From a virus: a stretch of DNA of 42,175 nucleotides. The stretch covers positions 1 through 42,175 of the IMG/VR virus record IMGVR_UViG_3300047666_000695, one strand, 5' to 3'. Positions 7,281 to 15,484 of the stretch are shown here, piece by piece. Positions within the stretch are counted from its first letter, which is position 1, and the number at the start of each line of letters is the position of its first letter. The translations under genes and the position numbers were made by a program. Under the pieces are notes generated by a model. It saw only the letters and a program-made list of their open reading frames with translations, ran no database searches and was not told the origin of the DNA.

Positions 7281-10200
7281 TTATGTCCTGACCGGTGGCA
7301 TACCGTCGATGTCATGTTTGCGATCGATGTCACTGGTGCGTTTAACGTACTTGACAACCTCGACCATTACGCGCCGCAACTCTGACAAGTCCTTGCGCAC
7401 GCCTGAATCGTCATTGCTTTGATCGCTTGCGCTTGATGCTGTGCTACGGTCCACCATGCGCCGCGATAGATCGTGGGGAATGACCTGCGCACCGCTTGGC
7501 AGGTTGACGATTTCACCGCCCGCGCCGTCATGAATTTCAGCTAAACCGCCCGCAAAGTTCCTGACACCGCCTGCAAATGACGGTACATAGCCGTCTGCAA
7601 ACGTTATCATTCCGCTAGTATTGCCCGTTATCGGGCCTGTAAATGAAATTGCGCCGTCGATCCTAACTGTCATATTTTCAAACATAGAATTTTGAAGCAA
7701 CTGCACATTTATGAGACTGTTAAGCCTTGCTGTGACTTTATTAAGCTCACCATTCACGCTGCCTATTCCGGCGACGTTCAGGTCAGAGTTGAGGGTTTGA
7801 AGCAACTGACCAGATAATGTTTCATTGCCGCTCGCTGCGTTCGCAACTAGTCGCGTGATGTCAACCGTTTCGCCCTGCAAGCCCTGGACTGTTTGCAGTT
7901 CTGCGTTTGTTAAGCCCTGAACATGGTTCACACTGGTTGTCTGGCCCAAAATTGCATTTTCAAAATGGCCTGTTTGCGTTGCCATTCCTGCTATTGACTG
8001 CGATCCCTGAGCCGATAGACCCGCGACGACACGCCCAGAATTGTCCAGTAACGCCGCAACCGTCTGGCCCGCCGCGCTTACACTTGTCTGCACTTGTAGG
8101 TTTGCGCTGGATGTGATCAGCCCGCCTATGTCAGACAGAAGAGCAACTTGCTGGCGCATTAGATCGACGGTCATGTCACCGCTCTCTAGCATGTTCTTAG
8201 TAACTTCTAACGCCGCTGTCTGCAGGTCGAATGTAAGTGCCTGATAGTCTGCACCTAGGCCCATAGCCTCGGCCACCGCCGCGCCCTGATCAAGCTGCGA
8301 ACGAATACCGGCTTCCACGCGCTTTAGTTCAATCGCAGACGTGGCAAGCCCTGCGCTATTGGATGCCAATGACTGGCCCGCGCTGCCCAGTGAGCCTAGA
8401 GCGTCAACATCACCAGACGCCGCCGCAGCAAACATTTGCGCGAATTTCTGGCCTTCGTTTGCAAGATCCGCCGCAGTTGTTACGTTGCCAATGTTGCCAG
8501 ATGCTTCGCGCAAGCTGTCAGCCAAGCGAAAAAACTCATTTGCAGATTTGCGTGCATCAGATGCCGCGCTACGTGACGCTGCAAGCATGTCGTTAATAGG
8601 TGCCAGCGCCGCATCTGTTGCGCCCTGTATCGCGGCCCTAGCCGCCTCCGCTACAGCTTCCGCCGCATCCGCCAGCCGTTCAAGCTCTATACTTGCGGCA
8701 TCTGCGGCTGCGGCTTCGTGCTCCAGTAAATGAATCCGCGCAAGCAATGGTTGATTTAGCGCGTGGGTTGCATTCATTTCAGCGTTGCGCTGGCGTGCAA
8801 GCAACTCCATGCTTTCGCCCTGCGCTTCAAGCAGGCGGGTTGTTAGCGCGTAGTTTTGCGAAGCCACCGCATTTGCGGCTTCTGTGGCTGCCGCTTCGTC
8901 TTCTAGGTTGTTAATGCGCTCAAGCAATGGCTGGTTGAGCGCGTGCGTCGCGTCCATTTCAGCAGTGCGTTGACGTGTGAGCAATTCAGTGCTTCTACCC
9001 TGCGCCTCAAGCAGGCGGTTTGTTAGCGCGTAGTTTTGTGCAGCGGCAGTCACAAGTTCCTGTGTTGATGCGAATGCCCCAATCATTCCTGTAAACGCAT
9101 TGCCCAGCTTTGTCAATTCGTCAGCGATTGCCGCCTGTTGTGCAGCATCGTCCAGGCCTTTCAATGATAGCGTGAACTGGTGAGTGAAACCCGCAAACGC
9201 CTCTGCACCAAAGCCAAAGACGCCCGCCGCATCCATAATTGACGTTTGAATTTCGCCGATAGTCTGGCGCAACGGATCGGCAGCCGCGCCCATTTCATCA
9301 AATGCTGTGTGAATGTTTGTGGACAATCCCCAGAACCGCGATGTCTTAACTTTGTCAAAGCTTTCAACCATGCTGTTGAGGTTCGTTGTCGTAATCCGCA
9401 GGCCTTCGTCTAGCGTGCTGGTCTTTGTGCTGAAAAACGAAAACGCCGCCGTGACCGCAAGCAACGGCACGGCAATTGCGCCCGCCGCTGCTGCAAGGCC
9501 TGCCGTTGTTGACGTGGCCATGGTCATTGACGTTGCAACACCTTCAAGCCCAGCCATGAGGCCGCCAGAGAATGCGGAAAGGCTTGAAGCGGCCCCTGTC
9601 AATGCACTGGACACAAGGCCAGACGCCCCGCCTAGACCTGACGCAACAGTCGCAGAACTACCCGCCATGCCGATGCTGATCATAATTTTATTGCGTGCTG
9701 CGGTTGCTATCATTTCAGCCAGCATGTTTTTAAAGCCGTCAACAATTGTGTTTTTGAACTGTTCAAACCCGGCGATTCCTTGCGTCAAGAATGTGCCGAA
9801 TGCATCTGATAGGCTGTTCACGATTGGGTTGCTGTTTAACAACCCTTCGTTTAGATCATCAACGGCTTTACGGTATGCGCCATCTGACAGGCCGTTGTCA
9901 AGCAACACGCCCAATTCCTCAAGCTCTGCGTTATATTTAGCCACTGGGTCAGCGTCGAATTCAAGACGTTCGATTTCGTCAGCCATTGCCTTGGCTTCCT
10001 TGGCTGCGTCTGACAGCGCCTTAGCTGCCCCGCCCGCGCCGCGTGTGATTGCGTCAAATTTAGGCCCGATGTTTAGCGTGCCAACAATGTCTTGAAGCGT
10101 CCTAGATTCCCTGACTTGTCCCACGGCCATGTCTGGACCGGACGCGCCACCGCTGCCGCCAATACGGGACAGGGCCAGCGCAATCGTGAAAGATGTACCC

Positions 10201-11951
10201 AATTTTTCCGCCAACGTTTGGGCGTCGGCAATTATGTTTGCCATACCCATCTTGCCAGTTATTTCAGATAGGCGCCCCGATAGATCAACGGAATAAAGCG
10301 CCGCTGAATTATAGCCCTCCTGCCTTTTCTCAAGCTCGGCAATGTTGGCTTCTATAGCCGCAGATGCAGCCGACAGGTCTTCATTGGCAATGACGCCTTC
10401 CCGAATTGTTGCTATAAATTCCTTTTGAGCGGTAAGAGCATCCAGTATCCTAAGTTCTGCGTCCTCGAATCCTGCAGTTCCCTCTCTTTGGGTCCGCAAT
10501 GCGTCGCGAGCGTTTTGAATATTGGTAATCAGCTTTTGATAGCCCGGCTCCTGCAAAGCCATTTCGACACGCTGCTCTTGCATGGCCTTGACGTCTTCCC
10601 GCCGAGCCTTTGCTTTTTCAAGCTCTCCAAGTATGACCTGCATCGTCATACCGTGACCGTTTGCAAGCGTATCTCGCAAAAAGTTTGAGGCGTTTACTTG
10701 ATCCCCGATTGCCATGCTTGTGTTATCGAAAGACATTTGCAATGTGGCTTGCGCCTTGTCTTGTGTTGTTTGCTCCGCAAGCAAGTTCCCAAATGCGTCA
10801 ACCGCAGACTTCACTGCCTCTACTGCCGTTGATATTGCACGGGTAAATCCTGTGACCGCTGTAACTGCCACGCGAATGATCGCAGTCAGGCCCGCATCGC
10901 CAAGTGCAATGGCCAAGCCCTGCGCTGCCGACATTGCGCCCTTTAGATCGCCGCCCAAGTTGTCGCGCATGGTTGCGGCCATATCGCCAGCCGCGCCGTC
11001 CGCGCGCGCTAGTTCGTCGCCAAAATTGCCGACCCGTTGCGCCCCGTCGATCAAGACTAACGCGCCTGACGCGGCCTCGCGCCCAAACACCGTCATAGCG
11101 TCAGCAGTTGATAGGCCTGCCGCGCCTAGTTTTGCCATGACCTCGCTTAGATCGTTCGTGGCTGGGTCAACGTCAGCAATAGTCAGGCCAAGGCCACGGA
11201 TTACCGCCTCCGCTTGTGTTGTGGGTCCAGCAAGGGCAGCAAGGACGCCGCGCAAGCCTGTGCCTGCACGCTCGCCTTGGATGCCCGCGTCAGACAGGAC
11301 GCCAATCGCAGCCGCCGTGTCTTCCAATGACATATCGAGTGCGCTTGCAATTGGTGCAACTGTTGACATAGCCGCGCCAAGTTGTCCGACTGTTGTGTTT
11401 GCGCGTGTGGATGCAGCCGCGAGAACGTCGGCAACTTGGGCCGCGTTGGCCGCTTCGATGCCAAAGCCGCTCATGATGTTAGATGCTGTGTCAGCCGCAG
11501 CCGCCAAGCCCATGCCGGATGCTGTCGCAAGGTCAAGAACCGAGGGTATTGCCGCCATAGCTTCTGTCGCATTAAAGCCAGCCATTGCGAGAAAATTAAG
11601 GCCGTCCGCTGCTTGGCTGGCACTAAATTCCGTTGTTGAGCCGAGGTCTTTTGCGATGTCGCGCAATGCCTCAAGCTCGCCAGATGTTGCACGGCTGACC
11701 GCGCCAAGCCGTGACATGCTTGTCTCAAAGTCGGCAATGATCCGAACCGCGCTACCAATAGAAACAATCGCGCCCAATGCAGCCGTGGCCGCTATTGCGA
11801 CCGCGTTAAAGCTGCGTTTTGCAGACCCGCCAAATTTATCAACCTTGCCAGACGTGCGATCACTTTGCGCGCCAAATTGCTTTAGATCACGCTCGCCACG
11901 TTTTAGCTGAGACGTGTTGACGCCAAGGACAAGGTTCGCAAAATCAGTCAT
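7281..11951 (-). CDS. Tail tape measure protein (1556 aa)
   Basis: Largest gene in the window. The N-terminus has the TP901-type tape-measure core (about residues 70 to 300: FETSMSRLGAVSRATS, ASQAADGLNFLAMAGF, GIQGERAGTGLRGVLAAL). Long Ala-rich helices follow, then a hydrophobic part (about 750 to 840), a duplicated 60-residue unit (about 971 to 1091) and a C-terminal region ending in a basic helix. At about 1.5 angstrom per residue this predicts a tail near 230 nm. It sits after the tail chaperones, as expected. No peptidase or lysozyme domain was noticed. SD is AAGGAT. Confidence 0.95.
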   Translation of the reverse strand: MTDFANLVLGVNTSQLKRGERDLKQFGAQSDRTSGKVDKFGGSAKRSFNAVAIAATAALGAIVSIGSAVRIIADFETSMSRLGAVSRATSGELEALRDIAKDLGSTTEFSASQAADGLNFLAMAGFNATEAMAAIPSVLDLATASGMGLAAAADTASNIMSGFGIEAANAAQVADVLAAASTRANTTVGQLGAAMSTVAPIASALDMSLEDTAAAIGVLSDAGIQGERAGTGLRGVLAALAGPTTQAEAVIRGLGLTIADVDPATNDLSEVMAKLGAAGLSTADAMTVFGREAASGALVLIDGAQRVGNFGDELARADGAAGDMAATMRDNLGGDLKGAMSAAQGLAIALGDAGLTAIIRVAVTAVTGFTRAISTAVEAVKSAVDAFGNLLAEQTTQDKAQATLQMSFDNTSMAIGDQVNASNFLRDTLANGHGMTMQVILGELEKAKARREDVKAMQEQRVEMALQEPGYQKLITNIQNARDALRTQREGTAGFEDAELRILDALTAQKEFIATIREGVIANEDLSAASAAIEANIAELEKRQEGYNSAALYSVDLSGRLSEITGKMGMANIIADAQTLAEKLGTSFTIALALSRIGGSGGASGPDMAVGQVRESRTLQDIVGTLNIGPKFDAITRGAGGAAKALSDAAKEAKAMADEIERLEFDADPVAKYNAELEELGVLLDNGLSDGAYRKAVDDLNEGLLNSNPIVNSLSDAFGTFLTQGIAGFEQFKNTIVDGFKNMLAEMIATAARNKIMISIGMAGSSATVASGLGGASGLVSSALTGAASSLSAFSGGLMAGLEGVATSMTMATSTTAGLAAAAGAIAVPLLAVTAAFSFFSTKTSTLDEGLRITTTNLNSMVESFDKVKTSRFWGLSTNIHTAFDEMGAAADPLRQTIGEIQTSIMDAAGVFGFGAEAFAGFTHQFTLSLKGLDDAAQQAAIADELTKLGNAFTGMIGAFASTQELVTAAAQNYALTNRLLEAQGRSTELLTRQRTAEMDATHALNQPLLERINNLEDEAAATEAANAVASQNYALTTRLLEAQGESMELLARQRNAEMNATHALNQPLLARIHLLEHEAAAADAASIELERLADAAEAVAEAARAAIQGATDAALAPINDMLAASRSAASDARKSANEFFRLADSLREASGNIGNVTTAADLANEGQKFAQMFAAAASGDVDALGSLGSAGQSLASNSAGLATSAIELKRVEAGIRSQLDQGAAVAEAMGLGADYQALTFDLQTAALEVTKNMLESGDMTVDLMRQQVALLSDIGGLITSSANLQVQTSVSAAGQTVAALLDNSGRVVAGLSAQGSQSIAGMATQTGHFENAILGQTTSVNHVQGLTNAELQTVQGLQGETVDITRLVANAASGNETLSGQLLQTLNSDLNVAGIGSVNGELNKVTARLNSLINVQLLQNSMFENMTVRIDGAISFTGPITGNTSGMITFADGYVPSFAGGVRNFAGGLAEIHDGAGGEIVNLPSGAQVIPHDLSRRMVDRSTASSASDQSNDDSGVRKDLSELRRVMVEVVKYVKRTSDIDRKHDIDGMPPVRT
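8679..9038 (-). repeat. Tandem 180-bp repeat inside tape measure gene
   Basis: Two adjacent 180-bp units encode near-identical 60-residue blocks starting QNYALTNRLLEAQG and QNYALTTRLLEAQG, both continuing to THALNQPLL. Divergence grows toward the end of the second unit. The period is in frame, so unit gain or loss would change tail length by about 9 nm. Confidence 0.85.
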
Positions 11952-11984
11952 ATTTATATCCTTGAACGGGTTACGGCCCGCCGA

Positions 11985-12395
11985 TCAGGGCAGGCCGTTT
12001 TGTAATGATTTTGCAGACTCGCGGTCGGCAGGCGGTATAGAAAAAGGCGAGGTGCCTTCATTCATGCCAGCAACAAAAGCCGCTGACATTTTGTTGAGTA
12101 AGGACGCTTCCCATGGCTCAAGATCCGGCATTGCAAGGGATGCATATGCAGCCAGGTCAACCCAATCTAAGGATTGAACGCCGCCCATCGGTGCGGATTT
12201 AGTCGGCCCCGCATCCATCAAAGCATCAAGCAGGTATTCGCCCGCGTCCAATGTCACCAATGGCGCAGGCGTTTTGCTCGCCTTATGACGCATTAACCGG
12301 CTTTCCTGTGGCCGGTTTGATTTGTCATTCTTTAGCTCAATGACCGCGTTTAACCATCCAAGTTGACGCGCTGCGAGTATTAGGCGGGCTTGCCG
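11985..12395 (-). CDS. Tail assembly chaperone T part, read by -1 frameshift
   Basis: The frame is open from 12416 and continues without a stop through 12395 to 11985. It encodes RQARLILAARQLGWLNAV, then a second half with LDWVDLAAYASLAMPDLEPW. It has no good start of its own upstream of 12293 and joins in the -1 frame to the preceding gene at a GGGAAAC slippery site. The expected fusion is 301 residues (165 from the first frame, 136 here). This equals the lambda G-T arrangement, in which the fusion loads tail tube protein onto the tape measure. Confidence 0.8.
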   Translation of the reverse strand, partial: RQARLILAARQLGWLNAVIELKNDKSNRPQESRLMRHKASKTPAPLVTLDAGEYLLDALMDAGPTKSAPMGGVQSLDWVDLAAYASLAMPDLEPWEASLLNKMSAAFVAGMNEGTSPFSIPPADRESAKSLQNGLP

Positions 12396-12889
12396 TTTCC
12401 CAAGCGATTGGCTTGCTTAGATGAAAACTCGCTGCACTGTTTGGCAAAGGTGTTGTTAGACATTTCAAAAACAGGGTCGCCGTCTTTGTTTAAAACAGGT
12501 TCGCCCTCCTCGTCGGTCTTGACGCCCATGTGTGGGAAGGTCAGCTTTAGGAACCACAAAGCGTCCGCAGCCGTTGCGGGTTTGTCGCCATTGTTGACGT
12601 TTTCAAAACCCAAGATAAAAGGGGCGGCAGCTTCACACATCTGGTTATGCACGTCTTCCATAACCCGCGCTTCGTCTTCCGCGTCTTTGCCCTTAGCTTT
12701 TTTCGACATCATAGCAGCTTTTTGAGCGGCCCGCATTTTCGCTTGCATGGATGCGGATGCAGTACCGCGCAAGATAACCCGGCACGGCTTGTCACCGTCC
12801 ATCATTGGCTCGCTTGTCCATTCATCAAGAATCTGCATTGCCGATCCGGCTTCTGCGATTGCTTGGCTGTCAAATTTATTAAAGTCCAT
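12380..12889 (-). CDS. Tail assembly chaperone, G part (169 aa)
   Basis: Mostly helical protein with a lysine-rich middle (AAQKAAMMSKKAKGKDAEDE) and the motif AADALWFLKLTFPHMGVKTDEEGEP. It lies between the tail tube and tape measure genes, the fixed site of the two-frame tail chaperones. SD is AGGAA. Four codons before its stop is the slippery sequence that yields the longer fusion with the next frame. Confidence 0.8.
   Translation of the reverse strand: MDFNKFDSQAIAEAGSAMQILDEWTSEPMMDGDKPCRVILRGTASASMQAKMRAAQKAAMMSKKAKGKDAEDEARVMEDVHNQMCEAAAPFILGFENVNNGDKPATAADALWFLKLTFPHMGVKTDEEGEPVLNKDGDPVFEMSNNTFAKQCSEFSSKQANRLGNGKPA
12395..12401 (-). promoter_or_regulatory. -1 ribosomal frameshift site GGGAAAC
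   Basis: Read on the mRNA in the zero frame as ..G GGA AAC, this is a canonical X XXY YYZ slippery heptamer. It lies inside the 36-base window where both frames are open (zero-frame stop at 12380, -1 frame open from 12416). Slippage lets both tRNAs re-pair and continues into CGG CAA GCC of the second frame. Confidence 0.8.
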
Positions 12890-12918
12890 TTTATGTTCCT
12901 AGGGTTCTGGTTCAAAGT

Positions 12919-12952
12919 GGGGGCGACTGGTGAACCAAACCGCGCCGCCCCC
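12919..12952 (-). other. RNA hairpin after tail tube gene
   Basis: Arms GGGGGCG and CGCCCCC (7 bp) enclose a smaller TGGT/ACCA stem. No T-run follows, so it is more likely a 3' mRNA-stabilising or partial-terminator hairpin than a true terminator. It lies between the highly expressed tube gene and the weakly expressed chaperones, where expression should drop. Confidence 0.5.
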
Positions 12953-12972
12953 TTACCGCCTAAGCGGATTAG

Positions 12973-13464
12973 TTAGGAAGGCTCAACGTCTTCGATTGTC
13001 ACAGCGTTTTGTTTAAAGCTGATAGTCGCGCCTTCTGCCGTGCTGTCGTTTTTGGCGTTAAGCGCGAACGTGTGCAGATAGCCTTGGGCGTATTCTACCT
13101 TATCGCCAGCAACCGGTGCTGGGCCGTCGCCTGCGTCCGCGCCGCTGCCGTGAACGATCTTTAGCGTATACAGCCCGGCCTCATTGCCAGCCGCAACGAT
13201 TGCTGTTGCAACGCCCGTGTCTGTTCCGTTTCCGTGATATACAAACGTGGAATCGTTGCCGGTTGCCGCGCCCTTAACGCCGGATGTAAACCCGGTGCCG
13301 AGGTCGGCGACATCAATATTCGCGTGAGTAACGCCAAAAACTGGAAGCTCTTGCGTGCCTTTGAGTTGCACAAAAGTCAAAGCTTCAAACCCGGCTTTGT
13401 TGTTTGTCGCTGGAACGCCCGCAACGCCATACAGCGTGAGGCCGATTTGATTAGATGTAGTCAT
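12973..13464 (-). CDS. Major tail tube protein (163 aa)
   Basis: Starts MTTSNQIGLTLYGVAGVPAT and is rich in Gly, Ala, Thr and beta strands, with ATISFKQNAVTIEDVEPS at the end, the usual style of siphovirus tail tube subunits. It sits between the tail terminator and the tail chaperones, has a strong GGAAAGG ribosome-binding site, and is bounded on both sides by RNA hairpins, as expected for a gene needing very high expression. Confidence 0.8.
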   Translation of the reverse strand: MTTSNQIGLTLYGVAGVPATNNKAGFEALTFVQLKGTQELPVFGVTHANIDVADLGTGFTSGVKGAATGNDSTFVYHGNGTDTGVATAIVAAGNEAGLYTLKIVHGSGADAGDGPAPVAGDKVEYAQGYLHTFALNAKNDSTAEGATISFKQNAVTIEDVEPS

Positions 13465-13484
13465 TTTATAGCCTTTCCAAGCAA

Positions 13485-13503
13485 TAAAGCCCCGCTGGCG
13501 GGG
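13485..13503 (-). terminator. Hairpin with weak T-run before tail tube gene
   Basis: A perfect CCCCGC/GCGGGG stem with a 2-base loop, followed on the minus strand by CTTTATT. It probably gives partial termination or protects the 5' end of the tail tube message. The sequence ahead of it (ACAATCGAA, then CAACCC) matches that ahead of the hairpin at 17426. Confidence 0.5.
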
Positions 13504-13569
13504 TTGATTTCGATTGTTTTGTAAAAGCCCGCTCTGCCGTTATTGGCTACCCGCGCGCGCTGGGTATTT

Positions 13570-13728
13570 CTAAACCTTGAACCAACCGATTGCGGCCCAT
13601 GCGTCAAAGTCTTTTGCGAGCGGGTTTGCAAACGCGCCTGCTTTGTTCGTGAGGTAAACCTTTTCGGGCTTGCGTGGCTTTGGTGCCTCGACAACTGCCG
13701 GGATAATTTCGTCTTGTTTCTTGTTCAT
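13570..13728 (-). CDS. Small hypothetical protein before tail tube (52 aa)
   Basis: Lysine- and proline-rich N-terminus (MNKKQDEIIPAVVEAPKPRKPEKVYL) followed by a short C-terminal domain ending FDAWAAIGWFKV. The ATG at 13728 overlaps the tail terminator stop (ATGA), supporting a true coupled gene over the longer open frame. Function unknown; the location suggests a minor tail or neck role. Confidence 0.6.
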   Translation of the reverse strand: MNKKQDEIIPAVVEAPKPRKPEKVYLTNKAGAFANPLAKDFDAWAAIGWFKV

Positions 13729-14132
13729 GCTATGCTCCGATAATTGATATATATGGGCGTCTCCCAACGCTGGCCTTCTTGCCGCCCGTTGCGGATCGTG
13801 CTGCCAACAATCGTTACTTTCGTCGCGTTGGCTGTTAGCGTCTGCGCTCGCTTGAAGTATGCAGCGATTGCGCCCGCCTGTTTGCGCGTCACAATGTCGT
13901 AAACATCAAGCGGCGAAACCAGCGTCACAATTAAAAATCCTTGCCGCGTGTAAACCTGATCTGACAGGCCTAGAGGCGCATCGTCATTGCGTAAGTGCTG
14001 GATAGTGACATGCTCACCCGCTGGCGTGTCCCCGCCTTTACGTGGCCAGATTGCAGCATACGCAAGCGCTGCAATCATAACCTCGGCCCGTGCGTTGAGG
14101 GCTTGCGTGATGTTGCTGTCAATTTCGCTCAT
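13725..14132 (-). CDS. Tail terminator / tail completion protein (135 aa)
   Basis: Alpha-beta protein with an N-terminal helix (MSEIDSNITQALNARAEVMI), then strands (HVTIQHLRNDDAP, FLIVTLVSP), ending in ETPIYINYRS. This matches the DUF4128-type/lambda gpU-like tail terminators that cap the tube. It lies between the HK97 gp10-like protein and the tube gene, the standard neighbourhood. Its start overlaps the upstream stop by 4 bases. Confidence 0.75.
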   Translation of the reverse strand: MSEIDSNITQALNARAEVMIAALAYAAIWPRKGGDTPAGEHVTIQHLRNDDAPLGLSDQVYTRQGFLIVTLVSPLDVYDIVTRKQAGAIAAYFKRAQTLTANATKVTIVGSTIRNGRQEGQRWETPIYINYRSIA

Positions 14133-14581
14133 TGCCTGCTTACCTCTGCACTAATTTGATTGACAATTGCCGAAAACTCTTGAACCGTAAGCGCCACCAT
14201 TCCTTCGGGTGCTTGCCGTGAAAACCCGCCTGTAGTCCTTGGCCCGTCTGGATATCCGCCTTCTTCAAGCTTGCGGATATATGGCAGGTTGTTTGCAAGG
14301 TAGATCGTGTCCCCGACATCAAAGCCTTTTGTTGCCGAGACTACTTTTCTAAATGTTGGCCCTGCCTGCGTGTCTGTTGCGCTTACTGTTCCCGTCGCTG
14401 GCGATCCGAGCGAGGCTTGCCAGTTCGACCGCGCGCCACCTAAGTCCACCGGGGTTTTGAGAATGACGCGCCTAAACAATTCCAGCGCAATTTTTCGGGC
14501 TGCAAGTTCCATTTTTCGCGCCGTGTTTATTTGAAACTTGCGTATGTCGTCCTCAAATTTACCCACGACAAACCATGTCAT
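14129..14581 (-). CDS. HK97 gp10-like neck / tail completion protein (150 aa)
   Basis: Contains the signature of the family: a long N-terminal helix, RRVILKTPVDLGGARSNWQ, then a loop and NNLPYIRKLEEGGYPDGP. The frame is open further upstream, but the ATG at 14581 (MTWFVVGKFED) gives the usual start and only a 23-base overlap with the head closure gene. It helps join the completed tail to the head. Confidence 0.85.
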   Translation of the reverse strand: MTWFVVGKFEDDIRKFQINTARKMELAARKIALELFRRVILKTPVDLGGARSNWQASLGSPATGTVSATDTQAGPTFRKVVSATKGFDVGDTIYLANNLPYIRKLEEGGYPDGPRTTGGFSRQAPEGMVALTVQEFSAIVNQISAEVSRQ

Positions 14582-14939
14582 ATAGCGCAGTCTCGCCGCC
14601 GGATGCGACACGCCCAAGCTGGGCAATCGTTAGCGTGCCACGGTCGCAAATTATCAGGTCGTCAAGTGTAATTTCAATTGATGCAGGCTCAACGATTACT
14701 TGATAGTCACCCGCTTGAATGTTTTCCCCATCAATGCGCCGCTCTGCAATCTCAAATACCGCCATGCGAACGGATACCGGATCTGGCGTAGTGCCAGATG
14801 TACCGCCCGTTGGATCGCTTGGGCCTCCGCCGCTTGCTGTTGGTGTCGGCTGCTGAATTGTTCCCGTTTGGATTGCGTCCGGTTGCTTTGCTGCAATCTT
14901 ATCAAATGCCGCTGTAACCCTGCTGCGAATGGTAGCCAT
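14559..14939 (-). CDS. Head closure / head-tail joining protein (126 aa)
   Basis: An N-terminal helix and a Thr/Pro/Gly-rich linker (about residues 25 to 52) lead into a beta domain with DDLIICDRGTLTIAQLGRV. It follows the adaptor gene and overlaps it by one base, the usual place of head-completion proteins that plug the portal channel. Family assignment rests on position and size more than on motifs. Confidence 0.6.
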   Translation of the reverse strand: MATIRSRVTAAFDKIAAKQPDAIQTGTIQQPTPTASGGGPSDPTGGTSGTTPDPVSVRMAVFEIAERRIDGENIQAGDYQVIVEPASIEITLDDLIICDRGTLTIAQLGRVASGGETALYDMVCRG

Positions 14940-15427
14940 TAGCCACGGACCATGTTTGCCATGCCAACGCCGCCGCGAATGTAGCCACGCAACAGGCCTT
15001 CAACAGCAACTATGCGCGGTGTGGATGTCGGCAGCGTCTCGGCTTCTAGCGTGATCGGCCCGACTTTAATCAGGTCGTTTGTTGTGTTTGTTTCGATTGT
15101 TGCGAATGGGTCAAGTCCGCCCTGCAAGATGTAGGCCACCTCAAACTGCGCATGAATAATATCGAGCGGGATCGTGTCGGGATTGATTGGCCAGTCGTCA
15201 ACCAAGTCGTTGACAAGTCGAGGCCATGCGAGCGCCTGATACTGATATTGCTTCATGCCGATAAACGAATATTTACGGTCAAGGTATATCGCACCCTTGC
15301 GCAAGTTAATTTCGTTAGCCGCGTCTGTGCCAAGGGTCCAGCCCATGCCAATACCATAGGCCTCATATTCTGCAAGCGTGCCGTAGCTATTAGCAGACGT
15401 ACCGCCAATTGTGGTATCTAATGCCAT
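14939..15427 (-). CDS. Head-tail adaptor (neck) protein (162 aa)
   Basis: Begins MALDTTIGGTSANSYGTLAEYEAYG with a helical bundle (EINLRKGAIYLDRKYSF, then DIIHAQFEVAYIL). This type is often annotated as DnaT-like; by gene order it is an HK97 gp6/gp15-like adaptor that docks under the portal. Its SD (AGGGG) lies within one arm of the switchable hairpins at 15436..15475, so its translation may be tuned relative to the coat gene. Confidence 0.7.
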   Translation of the reverse strand: MALDTTIGGTSANSYGTLAEYEAYGIGMGWTLGTDAANEINLRKGAIYLDRKYSFIGMKQYQYQALAWPRLVNDLVDDWPINPDTIPLDIIHAQFEVAYILQGGLDPFATIETNTTNDLIKVGPITLEAETLPTSTPRIVAVEGLLRGYIRGGVGMANMVRG

Positions 15428-15435
15428 TGTGAAAA

Positions 15436-15475
15436 CCCCTAATCTTGGTGAAGGGGCGAACCTAAGCCCGCCCCT
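15436..15475 (-). promoter_or_regulatory. Mutually exclusive hairpins over adaptor SD
   Basis: On the minus-strand RNA the arms AGGGGCG (15469..15475) and CGCCCCT (15452..15458) form hairpin A. The CCCCT of the second arm can instead pair with AGGGG at 15436..15440, which is the ribosome-binding site 8 bases before the ATG at 15427, followed by TTTT. Hairpin A leaves the SD free; hairpin B hides it and could also terminate. It sits between the coat gene and the neck genes. Confidence 0.45.
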
Positions 15476-15484
15476 CTGCTAAAA

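Noticed and set aside
10714-11910. 398-codon plus-strand open frame opposite the tape measure gene
   Set aside because: It mirrors the Ala-rich helical repeats of the tape measure, is Ala/Ser/Pro-rich without a fold pattern, and has no ribosome-binding site. The same applies to 9313..10095 and 8341..8733.
13461-13694. 77-codon minus-strand frame upstream of the tail tube gene
   Set aside because: Covers the hairpin at 13485..13503 and overlaps the better supported 52-codon gene in another frame; composition is not protein-like.
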